Shown here one piece after another: positions 33,232 to 42,724 of a stretch of 64,000 nt of DNA (position 1 is its first letter; every line of letters begins with the position of its first letter). The notes beneath the pieces were generated by a model. The model did no database searches. It saw only the letters and a program-made list of their open reading frames with translations, and had not been told where the DNA came from. The DNA is from Piliocolobus tephrosceles (lineage: Eukaryota > Chordata > Mammalia > Primates > Cercopithecidae). The position numbers and the translations under genes were made by a program. The DNA lies in assembly GCF_002776525.5 (NCBI RefSeq), contig NC_045449.1, positions 1,914,717 to 1,978,716 on the forward strand, written 5' to 3'.

Positions 33232-33489
33232 GGGCTGTGCTGGCCAACAGGATGACCATTAGCTACAATATGGCCAAACTTAAATTTAAATTTCCTAAAA
33301 TTGAATATAATTAAAAATGGAGTTCCAATAAATGGAAAAACATCCTATGTTCATGAATTGGAAGACTTAATATTGTTAAGCTAACAAAAGTAACCAAAGC
33401 AATCTACAGATTCAATGCAATTCCTATCAAAATCCCAATGGCATTTTCCACAGATACATAAAAACACATCTTAAAATTCATACGGACTC

Positions 33490-33785
33490 TAGCTGGATGC
33501 AATGGCCCATGCCAGTAGTCCCAGAACTCTGGGAGGCAAAAGCAGGCAGACTGCTTGAGGTCAGGAGTTGGAGACCAGCCTGGTCAACATGGCAAAACCC
33601 CGTTTCTACTAAAAATACAAAAATTAGCTGGGTGTGGTGGTGCACGCCTGTAATCCCAGGCACTTGGGAGGCTGAAGCACAAGAATCGCTTGAACCTGGG
33701 AGGTGGAGGTTGCAGTGAGTTGACACTGTGCCACTGCACTCCAGCCTGGGAAATGGAGCGAGAACCCGTCTCAAAAAAAAAAAAA
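33490..33785 (+). repeat. Alu SINE in L1
   Basis: Plus-strand Alu (agctggatgcaatggcccat) with a poly(A) tail. Target-site duplication aaaattcata at 33473-33482 and about 33786-33795. Confidence 0.95.
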
Positions 33786-34262
33786 AAAATTCATATGGAA
33801 TCCTAAGGGACCTCACATAGTCAAAATGATCTTGAAAAGGAACAAAAGTTAGAGGGCTCATGCTTCTGGATTTCAAAACTTCCTGCAAAACTATACTAAT
33901 CAAAATGGTGTGATACTGGCATAGAATAATACAGAAAACGTAGAAGTAAACTCTCACAAATACAGGGTCAACTGACTTTTGACAAGGGTGCCAAGACCAA
34001 TTCCAATCTTATGGAAGGAATAGTCTTTTCAACAAAAAGAGCTTAAAAAAACCCTGGATATTCACATGCAAAAGAATGAAGCTAGACCCTTACCTAATAC
34101 CATATACAAAAACCAATTCAAAATGGACCAAAGACCTAAAAGGAGCTAAAACTAGAAAACTCTTAGAAGCAAGCATAAGGGAAAATCTTTATGACACGGG
34201 ATTTGGCAATGATTTCTTGGATATGACATCAAAAGGATAGGAAACAAAAGAAAAAATAAGCA

Positions 34263-34560
34263 GGCTGGACACACCGCCTCACGTTTGTAATCCCAGCACT
34301 TTGGGAGGCTGAGGCAGGTAGATCACTTGAGGTTGGGAGTTTGAGACCAGACTGACCAACATGATGAAACCCCGTCTCTACTAAAAACACAAAAATTAGC
34401 TGGGCGGGCCCCTGTAATCCCAGCTATTTGAAAGGCTGAGGCACAAGAATCACTTGAACCCAGGAGGTGGAGGTTGCAGTGGGCCAAGATCAAGCCACTG
34501 CACTCCGGCCTGGGCAACAGAGTGAGGCTCAGTCTCAAGAAAAAAAGAAAAAAAAAAAAA
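34263..34560 (+). repeat. Alu SINE in L1
   Basis: Plus-strand Alu (ggctggacacaccgcctcac) with a shortened right-arm start (gggcgggcccctgtaatc) and an A-rich tail. L1 text resumes with gccaactggactttacc. Confidence 0.93.
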
Positions 34561-34603
34561 GCCAACTGGACTTTACCAAAATTAAACACTTTTGTGCATC
34601 AAA

Positions 34604-34978
34604 GGTGGTGACTCACACCCGTAATCCCAGCACTTTGGGAGGCTGTGGCGGGACGATTGCTTGAGGCCTGGGAGTTCAAGAGAAGCTTTGGCAACATGGG
34701 GAGACCCTATTTCTACACACACACGTGCATGCATGCAAACACACAGACACACGCACACATACACGCACGCACACACATGCACAAGCACACACACGCGTGA
34801 ACACACGTGTGCAATTAGCTGGGTGTGGTGGTACGTGCTTGTGGTCCCAGCTACTTAGGAAGCTGAGGTGGGAGGATCCCTTGGGCTCGGGAGTTCGAGG
34901 CTGCAGTGAGCCGTAATGGTGACATTGCATTCCAGCCTGGGCAACACAGAGAGATCCTGTCTCAACAAAAAAAAAAAG
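34604..34978 (+). repeat. Alu SINE with a CA-rich microsatellite in its middle linker
   Basis: Begins about 15 bases inside the Alu head (gtggtgactcacacccgtaa). The mid-element A-rich linker is replaced by about 95 bases of CA-rich repeat (34717-34812), then the right arm follows (gctgggtgtggtggtacgtg). Confidence 0.93.
34717..34812. repeat. imperfect (CA)n microsatellite
   Basis: Interrupted CA/CG/TG repeat with alternating purine-pyrimidine character, expanded from the Alu linker. Confidence 0.93.
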
Positions 34979-35194
34979 GGACAAATATTGCATGATTCCA
35001 CTTATATGAGGTACTTACAACAGGGAAATTCATAGAGCTATAAAGTAGAAGTTGCCAGGGGAAGGGGTAATGAGGAGTGTTTAATGGTTACAGCATTTGG
35101 AATGATGAAAAGTTCTGGAAATGGATAGTAGTGATGGTTACACAACACTGCGAACGTACTTAATGCCACTGAGTTGTACACTTAAAAAATTGTT

Positions 35195-35206
35195 GAAATG
35201 GTAAAT
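35195..35206. repeat. target-site duplication of the MCUR1 retrocopy, left
   Basis: gaaatggtaaat, repeated perfectly at 36093-36104. It belongs to the L1 3' sequence into which the retrocopy went. Confidence 0.9.
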
Positions 35207-35217
35207 CCTTTTTTTTT

Positions 35218-36092
35218 CCTCTTTAAATAGACACTTTATTAGATCCACAGGCAATAATATCCCAGAGCTACCGTTAGGCACGTAAATATAGACCTTGCTA
35301 AATATTTAATATTATCAAGCTTGTGTGACTCAAGCATGGTTTTGGGGCCAGCAACCTCAGTTCCTATCTTCCTGTCTCTCTGGGTGAGGGCCCGATCTTG
35401 CTGGGCATGCAATGTCACTATTTCTGTTCTCAACTCCAGCAGGTTCCTTTCGTTCAACGAATACAATTCTTTTACTCTACTCTTTTCTAGGCTGAAGTCT
35501 AATTTAGTATCTGTTAGGACTTTAATCACTTCATCCATTACTTGTTTTAACTGATTTGGTTTGAGTTTTATTTTCTCATTTTCTGCTCTGAGGGCTGAAA
35601 AATCACACTTCTCCCAAGTAATCGTATCCTTTTAAACATTCACAGCCTGAGACATTATTGGCTGAAGCGCAATCTCCTGCTGCATCTTGGTGGCCATATC
35701 TTTGTAGACGATACCCATGTTGGTCTCCAAGACCTTGACCAACGGAGACACAATGATTTCTGCTTGCTGAGTAGCAAACCCCTTGTCTTCCAGTAAGCAC
35801 ACTAAGGCGTGAGTGTCAAAGTAGAGCTTCCTACTCCCAGAAGAGGTGAAATCTCTCCTTTTGCGCTCCAGCTGCAGGTATCCAGCAGACTCCTGCAGGA
35901 AGGGAGTGTGGGCGCCATGCTGAGGCACAGGCGAAGGGCGCTGGCAGCAGCGGCGATGCCCGGGGTGAGGCCCCACGGGCACATCCATGCGCCACTGCGT
36001 CTGGCCAAGGGTGCGGCGTACCCGAGGCACGAGTGCTCCCAGTCCCCAAGCTGTTGGCAGGGGGCGGCAGTGGCCAAGCGCAGGGAGGGCAC
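35218..36092 (-). pseudogene. MCUR1P: processed pseudogene of MCUR1 (CCDC90A), 5'-truncated
   Basis: MCUR1 is an inner mitochondrial membrane protein that regulates the calcium uniporter (MCU). The minus strand matches it from within the N-terminal region through the conserved coiled-coil body (KLYFDTHALVCLLED, then KELYSLNERNLLELRTE) to the C-terminal membrane segment, ending in LWI and a stop at 35239-35241. There are no introns. An AATAAA (35235-35240) overlaps the stop, and a 9-base A run follows 17 bases on (35209-35217). Perfect 12-base duplications flank it (35195-35206, 36093-36104). It is dead: the GC-rich 5' part shifts frame before the SAGYLQLERKRRDF segment, a lysine codon has become TAA at 35632-35634, and the start codon and first ~75-80 residues are absent. 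CCDC90B is a poorer match (its body is clearly different). The symbol suffix P is descriptive, not an assigned name. Confidence 0.95.
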
Positions 36093-36104
36093 GAAATGGT
36101 AAAT
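36093..36104. repeat. target-site duplication of the MCUR1 retrocopy, right
   Basis: gaaatggtaaat, identical to 35195-35206. Beyond it the L1 3' UTR resumes (tttatgtgtgtatattttac). Confidence 0.9.
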
Positions 36105-36423
36105 TTTATGTGTGTATATTTTACCACAATTTAAAAAATCATTTCTTCAGGTAGACCAGCCACATGTCATGTGCTCAACAGCTACACACGGCCAGTAGTT
36201 ACCACACCGACAGTGTAAAGTAGAATACTTTCACCACTGCAGAAAGTTCTATTGGACAGCATGGCTCTAGAGTCAGATTAAAAACCACTGGATTCTGATT
36301 TCAACAGTACTAACCTATATGCCACTCTAACTGCCTTATGCTTTATTCTGTATGCCACTATCCTGCCAATTTGTTATTCTAACAGCCTCTCCAAGCATTG
36401 TATACCCACTATTGTAAACTTGA

Positions 36424-36708
36424 GGCCCAGCAAGGGGGCTCATGCCTATAATCCCAGCACCTTGGGAGGCCGAGGCAGGTGGATCACTTGAGGTCAGGAG
36501 TTCGAGACTAGCTTGACCAACATGGCGAAGCCCCATCTCTACTAAAAACACAAAAATTAGCTGGGCATGGTGGTGCACACCTGTAGTCCCAGCTACCTGG
36601 GAGACTGACCTGGGAGAATCATTTGAACCCAGGAGGTGGAGGTTGCACTGAGCCAAGATCGTGCCACTGCACTCTAGCCTGGGTGACAGAGCCAGACTCT
36701 GTCAAAAA
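36424..36708 (+). repeat. Alu SINE
   Basis: Starts ggcccagcaagggggctcat; both arms are present. The tail passes into the GGAA/GGGA microsatellite. Confidence 0.94.
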
Positions 36709-36795
36709 AAAGGAAGGAAGGAAGGAAGGAAGGAAGGAGGGAGGGAGGGAGGGAGGGAAGGAGGGAGGTAGGTAGGTAGGTAGGGAGGGAGGGGA
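36709..36795. repeat. compound (GGAA)n(GGGA)n(GGTA)n microsatellite
   Basis: Purine-rich repeat grown from the Alu tail. Bases 36739-36757 are five GGG runs separated by single A, a perfect G-quadruplex pattern. Confidence 0.96.
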
Positions 36796-36962
36796 GAAAT
36801 GGCATGCAAGCAGCAGACTAAAAACCTTTAAGAAAATGAAAGAAATATGTTATCTCCCACGAAACAACTATGAGTCAAGAATATGTCCATGTTGAAGTTT
36901 GGAAGAGTACACTGACTATTTTAGGAAGAAAATGATAGTTTTAAATTAGAATTTTATTACGG
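36796..36962. other. short unassigned stretch
   Basis: About 165 bases, possibly decayed L1 (AT-rich). Nothing firm. Confidence 0.4.
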
Positions 36963-37229
36963 GGCTGGGTGGGGTGGCTCACACCTGTAATCCTAGCATT
37001 TTGGGAAGCCAAGACAGGCGGATCGCTTGAGCCCAGGATGGCGAAACCCCATCTTTATTAAAAATACAAAAAAGTAGCCAGGTGTGGTGGTACACGCCCA
37101 TAGTCTCAGTTACTCAGGAGGCTGAGGTGGGAGGGGCAAGCCTAGGGAGGCTGAGGCTGCAGTGAGCCGTAATCGCACCACTGTACTCCAGCCTGGGCAA
37201 TGGGAATAAGAACCCACTTAAAAAAAATT
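36963..37229 (+). repeat. Alu SINE, left arm shortened
   Basis: Starts ggctgggtggggtggctcac. The left arm jumps from 'gcttgagcccagga' to 'tggcgaaacccc'. Right arm and A-rich end are present. Confidence 0.92.
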
Positions 37230-38341
37230 ATTAATGTATAACCCCATATGAACAGGTTAAAAAGAAAAACTACACGATCATCAACAGATTAAGAAAAAAT
37301 ATTTAATAAAATTAAACCCTTATTTGTGATTTAAAAAAAAATACTCAGCTATCTACGAATAGAAGTGAATGTTCTTAACCTGACAAGATATACTTATCAG
37401 AAATCTATGGGCCAGGCATGGTTGGTCACACCTGCAATCCCAGCACTTTGCAAGGCTGAGACGGGCAGACTACTTGAGGTAAGGAGTTCAAGACCAGCCT
37501 GGCCAACATGGTGAAATCCTGTTTCTACTTAAAATAAAAAAATTAGCCTGGCACGGTGGTGCGCTCCTGTAACCAGAGTTACTCGGGAGGCTGAGATAGG
37601 AGAATCGCTTGAACCCGGGAGGTGGGGGTTGCAATGAGCTGAGATCATGCCACTGTACTCCAGCCTGGGTGACAGGGCAAGGCTCTGTCTCAAAAAAAAA
37701 AAAAAAAAAAAGAAAAAGAAAAAAAAAAAAAGAAATCTATGACAAGTAGATTTAATGTAACTTTAGAAGCATTGCTATTAAAATTAGAAACAAAGAATTT
37801 CTATTATTATGGTTACTATTACAGAACAAGACAGCTCAGTAAAGTTGATAGATATAAGATGAAAAGAAACAGCATTTATATTCATACCATTAATAGTTAA
37901 CCAGAAAATAGGATAAATTAGTAACAAAATCTGTGCAAGGGTTTTATGGGAAATATTACAAAACATCCTTGAAGGGCATAAAAGAAGACCTGAATAAATT
38001 AACAGTATATCGTGTTCATGGATGGGAAGACTAAATACTGTATATATGGCAATTGCTCACCGGTTCAATGGAACAGAACAGAGGATTAGGAAACGGAAAT
38101 CTGCTTTACAAAATAAATCCCAAATGGAATGAAGATATAAATGGAAAACCAAAACGAAAACCAAACATTCAGAAGAAAAACCTAAAGTAAAACTAAAATT
38201 TTTAGAAGAAAAATATTGGTATATATTCTTTATGACCTCAGGGTATGTATGCATTCCTTTTTTTTCATGTAAAATTGCAATTATTCTTGGTAATATTTTA
38301 ACCTAACAACCAAGTGGTTTAAAAAAAAAAAAGATCAAATG
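37230..38341 (+). repeat. L1 LINE remnant (sense), cut by an Alu
   Basis: Sense L1 ORF2-like text at 37230-37409 (aaaactacacgatcatcaac) and 37731-38341 (agacctgaataaattaacag, gttcatggatgggaagacta, caaaatttttagaagaaaaa-like). AT-rich and frame-broken. Confidence 0.75.
37410..37730 (+). repeat. Alu SINE in L1
   Basis: Starts ggccaggcatggttggtcac; long A/G tail. Perfect 11-base target duplication agaaatctatg at 37399-37409 and 37731-37741. Confidence 0.96.
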
Positions 38342-38580
38342 GGCCAGGCGTGGTGGATCACCCGAGGTCAGGAGTTCGACACCAGCCTGTCCAACATGGT
38401 GAAACCCTGTCTCTACTAAAAATACAAAAATTAGCCAGGCATGGTAGTGGGCGCTGTAATCCCAGCTACCTGGGAGGCTGAGGCAGGAGAATCGCTTGAA
38501 CCCAGGAGGCAGAGATTGCAGTGAGCCGAGATCGCGCCACTGCACTCCAGCCTAGACGACAAGAGCAAGACTCCGTCTTT
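38342..38580 (+). repeat. Alu SINE with a head deletion
   Basis: After gggccaggcgtggtgg it jumps directly to atcacccgaggtcaggag, losing about 45 bases of the left arm between short matching sequences. The remainder is intact. Confidence 0.93.
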
Positions 38581-38582
38581 AT

Positions 38583-38862
38583 AAAAAGATAAAATGACAA
38601 AGTCTTATACAGAGATAAAAGTAACCCTTTTACCCCACAAAATTATAAGCTCTGGCTTATGATTAGGTCAACTGATTTTATATACAATAAAACTTTAAGC
38701 ATATTTGCTATTAAATGCATGCCAGTGGTCTTGTTTTAATTAATTTTTTTTAAATTGTGGAAAATCTCAAACATATATAAAAGGAGAGACTAGTATAATA
38801 AATAAACCTGATACCATCGTCTAGCTTCAACAATTAGCAATATATGGCCAATATTGCACACT
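38583..38862. other. unassigned AT-rich stretch
   Basis: About 280 bases. The segment around 38755-38850 (aaatctcaaacatatataaa, ctagcttcaacaattagcaa) resembles a common ancient mammalian interspersed repeat that I cannot name. Confidence 0.4.
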
Positions 38863-38873
38863 CAGAACGGATT

Positions 38874-39175
38874 TCTTTTTTTTTTTTGAGATGGAGTCTC
38901 GCTTTGTCGCCCAGGCTGGAGTGCAGTGGTGCAATCTCGGCTCACTGCAATCTCCGCCTCCCGGGTTCAACCGATTCTCCTGCCTCAGTCTCCCGAGTAG
39001 CTGGGACTACAGGTGTCTGGCCACCATGCCCAGCTAATTTTTTTTTTTTGTATTTGTAGTAGAGACTGGGTTTCACCATATTGCCAGGCTGGTCTTGAAC
39101 TCCTGACCTTGTGATTTGCTCACCTCGGTCTCCCAAAATGCTGGTGGATTCCAGGCATGAGCCCCTGTGCCCAGC
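38874..39175 (-). repeat. Alu SINE, full length
   Basis: Antisense Alu with a poly(T) tail and both arms. Flanking duplication cagaacggatttctt (38863-38877) / cagaaaggatttctt (39176-39190), one mismatch. Confidence 0.95.
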
Positions 39176-39190
39176 CAGAAAGGATTTCTT

Positions 39191-39351
39191 AAGTAAGACT
39201 TAAACCAGATAGGAAATGGCTAATTTGTGATAAAAATTTTTATGCAAAGAAAATACTGTAAATAAATTTAAAATTATACACTGGGTGATCCGCAATGCAC
39301 GTAGCTGACAAAGATTCATATGCAGACTTGCAAATCAATAAAAACCAATCA
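39191..39351 (+). repeat. probable L1 fragment
   Basis: AT-rich with 'gctgacaaagattcatatgc' and gcaaatcaataaaaaccaat, which resembles sense L1 ORF2. Weak. Confidence 0.4.
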
Positions 39352-39643
39352 GCCGGGTACGGTGGCTCATGCCTGTAATCCTAGCACTTTAGGAGGCTAA
39401 GGCAGGAGGATCACTTGAGGACAGGAGTTCAAGACCAGCCTGGCCAACACGGTAAAACCCTGTTTCTACTAAAAATACAAAAATTAGCCGGGTGTGGTGG
39501 TAGGCACCTGTAATCCCAGTTACCCGGGAGACTGAGGCAGGAGAATCCCTTCAACCCAGGAGGCGGAGGTTGCAGTGAGCTGAGATGGCACCACTGCACT
39601 CCAGCATTGGGTGACAGCGCGAGACTCCGTCTCCAAAAAAAAA
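39352..39643 (+). repeat. Alu SINE, full length
   Basis: Plus-strand Alu (gccgggtacggtggctcatg) with a poly(A) tail. Confidence 0.95.
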
Positions 39644-39655
39644 AGAAGGAACTTT

Positions 39656-39728
39656 TGAACTTGAGCAATCCTCCTGCCTTAGCCTCTCAAGGTGTTGGGA
39701 TTACAGGCATGAGCCACCATGCCCAGTG
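39656..39728 (-). repeat. Alu fragment (left-arm end)
   Basis: Antisense terminal ~70 bases (ttgagcaatcctcctgcctt to gccaccatgcccag), tail-to-tail with the preceding plus-strand Alu. Confidence 0.85.
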
Positions 39729-40337
39729 AATTTATTTTGCTTACTTATTTCTTTACTTGTTTGCTCTGTATCCCCATAATTGGAATGTAAAATCTGTAAG
39801 GTAAGAGACTATGCCTGTCTCATTCACCACAAAATCCCTAGCACTGTGAATGCCTGGTAAATAGTAAGTGTTTAATAAATATCTAATGTTGAATGAACAC
39901 TACAAGTCAAGCCTCAGAGCAACTTAACAGCAGATGTGTCACCCTGGCTACATGTGGACTGTAAATTCAAGCACCAGTCCCACTGAGTTGTCTATGGGGA
40001 AGAGGTGTGGGACGATCAATGGATAGTGCTCTCACCTGTTACAACTCATAACAGTACCAGAGGGAGTGGGAGAGAAGAGAAAATACAAAATTGTATTTGG
40101 AAAGCAAATTTCTATTAACAAGATACAGAAACTCTGAGCCTCTGGATTCTCTGCAGACATCTCATTAATTCCCCAGCACAATCTTCTCATGCAAGTTCCT
40201 ACATGAGGTACAGGAACTAAACTTTCTAAAACCCTAAACCATGTCAATCTCTTTTCCCAGCCTCGGGTCTCAGAGAGTGACAGAAGAAGAAAGGGGACAG
40301 TGAAGAGAAATCAAGAAGGCACATTAAATAGATTGCC
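39729..40337 (-). other. L2-like remnant and unique sequence
   Basis: About 39745-39900 reads ttggaatgtaaaatctgtaa, agagactatgcctgtctcat and aaatagtaagtgtttaataa, the typical 3' end of an antisense L2. 39901-40337 is unassigned. Confidence 0.6.
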
Positions 40338-40527
40338 TTTTGTTGTTGTTGAGACAGGGTCTCATTTTGTCACTCAGGGTGGTGGGAACATAGGTCACTG
40401 CAGCCTCAACCTCCCAGGCTCAAGCAAGGTCCCTGCCTCACCCCCCAAGAAGCTGGGACTATAGGCACATGCTACCACATCTGGCTAATTTTTGTATATT
40501 TTGTAAAGACGGGGATTCACCATGTTG
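40338..40527 (-). repeat. Alu SINE, truncated, in fold-back fusion
   Basis: Antisense Alu (gttgagacagggtctcattt) running to 'gggattcaccatgttg', where it stops in the left arm and joins the next plus-strand Alu without a spacer. Confidence 0.92.
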
Positions 40528-40801
40528 TAATCTCAGCACCTTGGGAGGCAAAGGTGGGCGGGTTACTCAAGGCCAGGAGTTCGAGACCAGCCTGGTCAAC
40601 ATGGTGAAACCCCATCTCTACTAAAAATACAAACATTACCCAGGCATGGTCGTGCGTGCCTGTAGTCACAACTACTCTACTTGGGAGGCTGAGGCAGGAG
40701 AATCACTTGAACCCGGGAGGCAGAGGTTGCAGTGAGTGAGATGGCACCACTGTACTCCAGCCTGGGTGACAGACTGAGACTCCGTCAGGAAAAAAAAAAA
40801 A
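40528..40801 (+). repeat. Alu SINE, head-truncated, in fold-back fusion
   Basis: Plus-strand Alu starting at taatctcagcaccttgggag (about 27 bases of the head missing), with full arms and a poly(A) tail. Confidence 0.92.
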
Positions 40802-41120
40802 GTTTAAAAACATGTAAATTCTTAGAATAATATCTAAGACAAAGCAAGTCCTCAGTAAACTGTAGCTTTTACTGTAATTATTCATCTGCGAGACAGGGGA
40901 CTTCTGTTTAATTCTTTGGAAAAAATGGCAGCCCTGGAAGCTTAGATGACTAAATCATTAGCTAACAAGTCAGAGACAACATGAAACAGTGGGAAAGCAC
41001 TAGACCAAATACCAAAACACCTGCTGGAGCAGAGTTTGCCAGTTACCTCCCAATCCAGTCTTCCCCTCTTCAGCAAAATAACTTTGATTTTTAACTAAGA
41101 GTGTGAGTGTGTGTGTGTGT
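40802..41120. other. unique stretch with (GT)n
   Basis: About 300 bases, unassigned. A short GT run is at 41101-41121. Confidence 0.5.
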
Positions 41121-41278
41121 TTTAGACACAGGGTCTCAGTATTTCACCCAGGGATGGGATACAGAGGCATGATCATGGCTCACTGCAGCCTCGAACTCCT
41201 GGGCTCCAGCGATCCTCCTGCCTCAGTCTCTAGAGTAGCCAGGATTACAGGTACGTCTTACCACATCTGACCAATAGC
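41121..41278 (-). repeat. Alu fragment (one arm)
   Basis: Antisense right-arm half (gacacagggtctcagtattt to ccacatctgacc), AluJ-like. Confidence 0.8.
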
Positions 41279-41703
41279 TGGGTACATTTTCAGCCTTCTC
41301 TGCAGCTAGGACAGCCATGTGACTCTTGAGATGTTTATAAATACAACTTCTACATAAAACCTTGAAGAAGTCTCTTTAAATGTATGGGGCATACCCTTTC
41401 TGTTCTCTTCCTCCATGAAGCTTCCTGCTGATGCTCTACTAACCATCTTGGGATGGGACCACATCGTAGGATGTTGTATGTTAAGCTCCAGGGTCTGCCA
41501 ACTTGGGGAAGCCAAGTGGTGGAGCCTGAACACTAGCCCTGGACTGCCTATGTCTAGACTCTTGATCTAAGAGGATAAAACTGTATGTTTAGGCCTCTTA
41601 TTCACCTAAATCTATTACAAACTGATAGGTTTGGGTTCTGACCTAGTATTGCCACATGATCTCAGATAAACCAGTCTAATTCTTAATCTTCTCCCTGTAA
41701 AAT
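41279..41703. other. non-repetitive stretch
   Basis: About 425 bases; nothing recognised. Confidence 0.5.
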
Positions 41704-41714
41704 GTGATAATGCC

Positions 41715-41985
41715 CACTTTGGGAGGCCGAGGTGGGTGGATCACGAGGTCAGGAGTTTGAGACCAGCCTGGCCAATCTGGTGAAACCCCGTCTCTACTAA
41801 AAATACAACTAGCTGGGCTTGGTGGTGCGCGCCTGTAATCCCAGCTATTTGGGAGGCTGAGACAGAACTGTTTGAACCCAAGAGGCAAAGGTTGCAGTGA
41901 GCCGAGATCGTGCCACTGCGCTACAACCTGGAAGCCTGGGTGACAGAGCAAGACTCCGTCTCAAAAAAAAAAAAAAAAAAAAAAA
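41715..41985 (+). repeat. 5'-truncated Alu with target-site duplication
   Basis: Begins cactttgggaggccgaggtg, lacking the first ~45 bases, and ends in a 24-base poly(A). Flanks gtgataatgcc (41704-41714) and gtgacaatgcc (41986-41996) match with one change, so it inserted already truncated. Confidence 0.93.
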
Positions 41986-41996
41986 GTGACAATGCC

Positions 41997-42415
41997 TCGC
42001 AGAACTGTAGTGGAAATCAAATGAAATAATACATCATAATAGCACTATGGAAAATGTTGATGTAAGTTTTATCAATGAAAGTGAAACACCGAGAATGGAA
42101 AAGCAAGTGTTAATGATGAAGGCATAGAGATAAAGACAAAATAACTTTTAAAAAGTCTATAAAAGGAGGCTGTGTTTCTAAGAGTAGAAAACTTTCTCAC
42201 ACAAGGTCATGAAAATTGATCATGCTGGAGATAATATTCTGAATCCTGCTAAATACACTACTAAATTATCTCAGCAGGAATCTTGTAGTTTACCACTCTT
42301 TGAAGTCCGTGGCTTCTGAGGCTGATTCATTCCTAATTAAATGGCTTTAGCTATTCAAATCCTAGTATCTCCCTCTCAATGTCCTCCCTGTCATCATCCC
42401 AGACCTTTAAAAAAG
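41997..42415. other. non-repetitive stretch
   Basis: About 420 bases; nothing recognised. Confidence 0.5.
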
Positions 42416-42431
42416 TAGTTTTATTTTACTT

Positions 42432-42724
42432 TATTTATTTTTTTGACAGAGTCTCACTCTGTCACCCAGGCTAGAGTTCTGTGGCACGATCTCGACTCAC
42501 TGCAACCTCTGCCTCCCGGGTTCAAGCGATTCTCCTGCCTCAGCCTCCCGAGTAGCTGGGATTACAGGCATAAACCACTACGCCGACCTAATTTTTGTAT
42601 TTTTAGTGGAGACGGGGTTTTGCCATGCTGACCAGGCTGGTCTCAAACTCCTGACCTCAGGTGATCCACCTGCCTCGGCCTCCCAAAGTGCTGGGATTAC
42701 AGGCATGAGCCACTGCACCCGGCC
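42432..42724 (-). repeat. Alu SINE, in L1
   Basis: Antisense Alu ending gcacccggcc. Flanks tagttttattt (before) and tagttttattt (42728-42738) match. Confidence 0.95.

Larger units (their letters stand above)
33327..36132 (+). repeat. L1 LINE 3' region carrying three Alus and a retrocopy
   Basis: Sense L1: ttcaatgcaattcctatcaa, caactgacttttgacaaggg, 'aaaatggaccaaagacctaa', ttccacttatatgaggtact and a final 'attttaccacaatttaaaaa'. Possible degenerate target duplication aaaaatggagttcc (33313-33326) / aaaaatcatttctt (36134-36147). Interrupted at 33490, 34263, 34604 and 35207. ORF2 frames are destroyed. Confidence 0.9.
33232..36262 (-). mobile_element. MER3-like hAT remnant split by an L1
   Basis: The left piece at 33232-33326 (gctgtgctggccaacaggat, aaacttaaatttaaattt) and the right piece at about 36133-36262 (gccacatgtcatgtgctcaa, cagaaagttctattggacag) together read as one antisense hAT-Charlie element of the 'gtccaatagaactttctg' type. 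A 2.8 kb L1 separates them. The family name MER3 is from memory and tentative. Confidence 0.65.

Noticed and set aside
35809..36102. 97-residue plus-strand open frame over the GC-rich part of 35.8-36.1 kb
   Set aside because: Antisense shadow of the MCUR1 retrocopy's GC-rich 5' portion.
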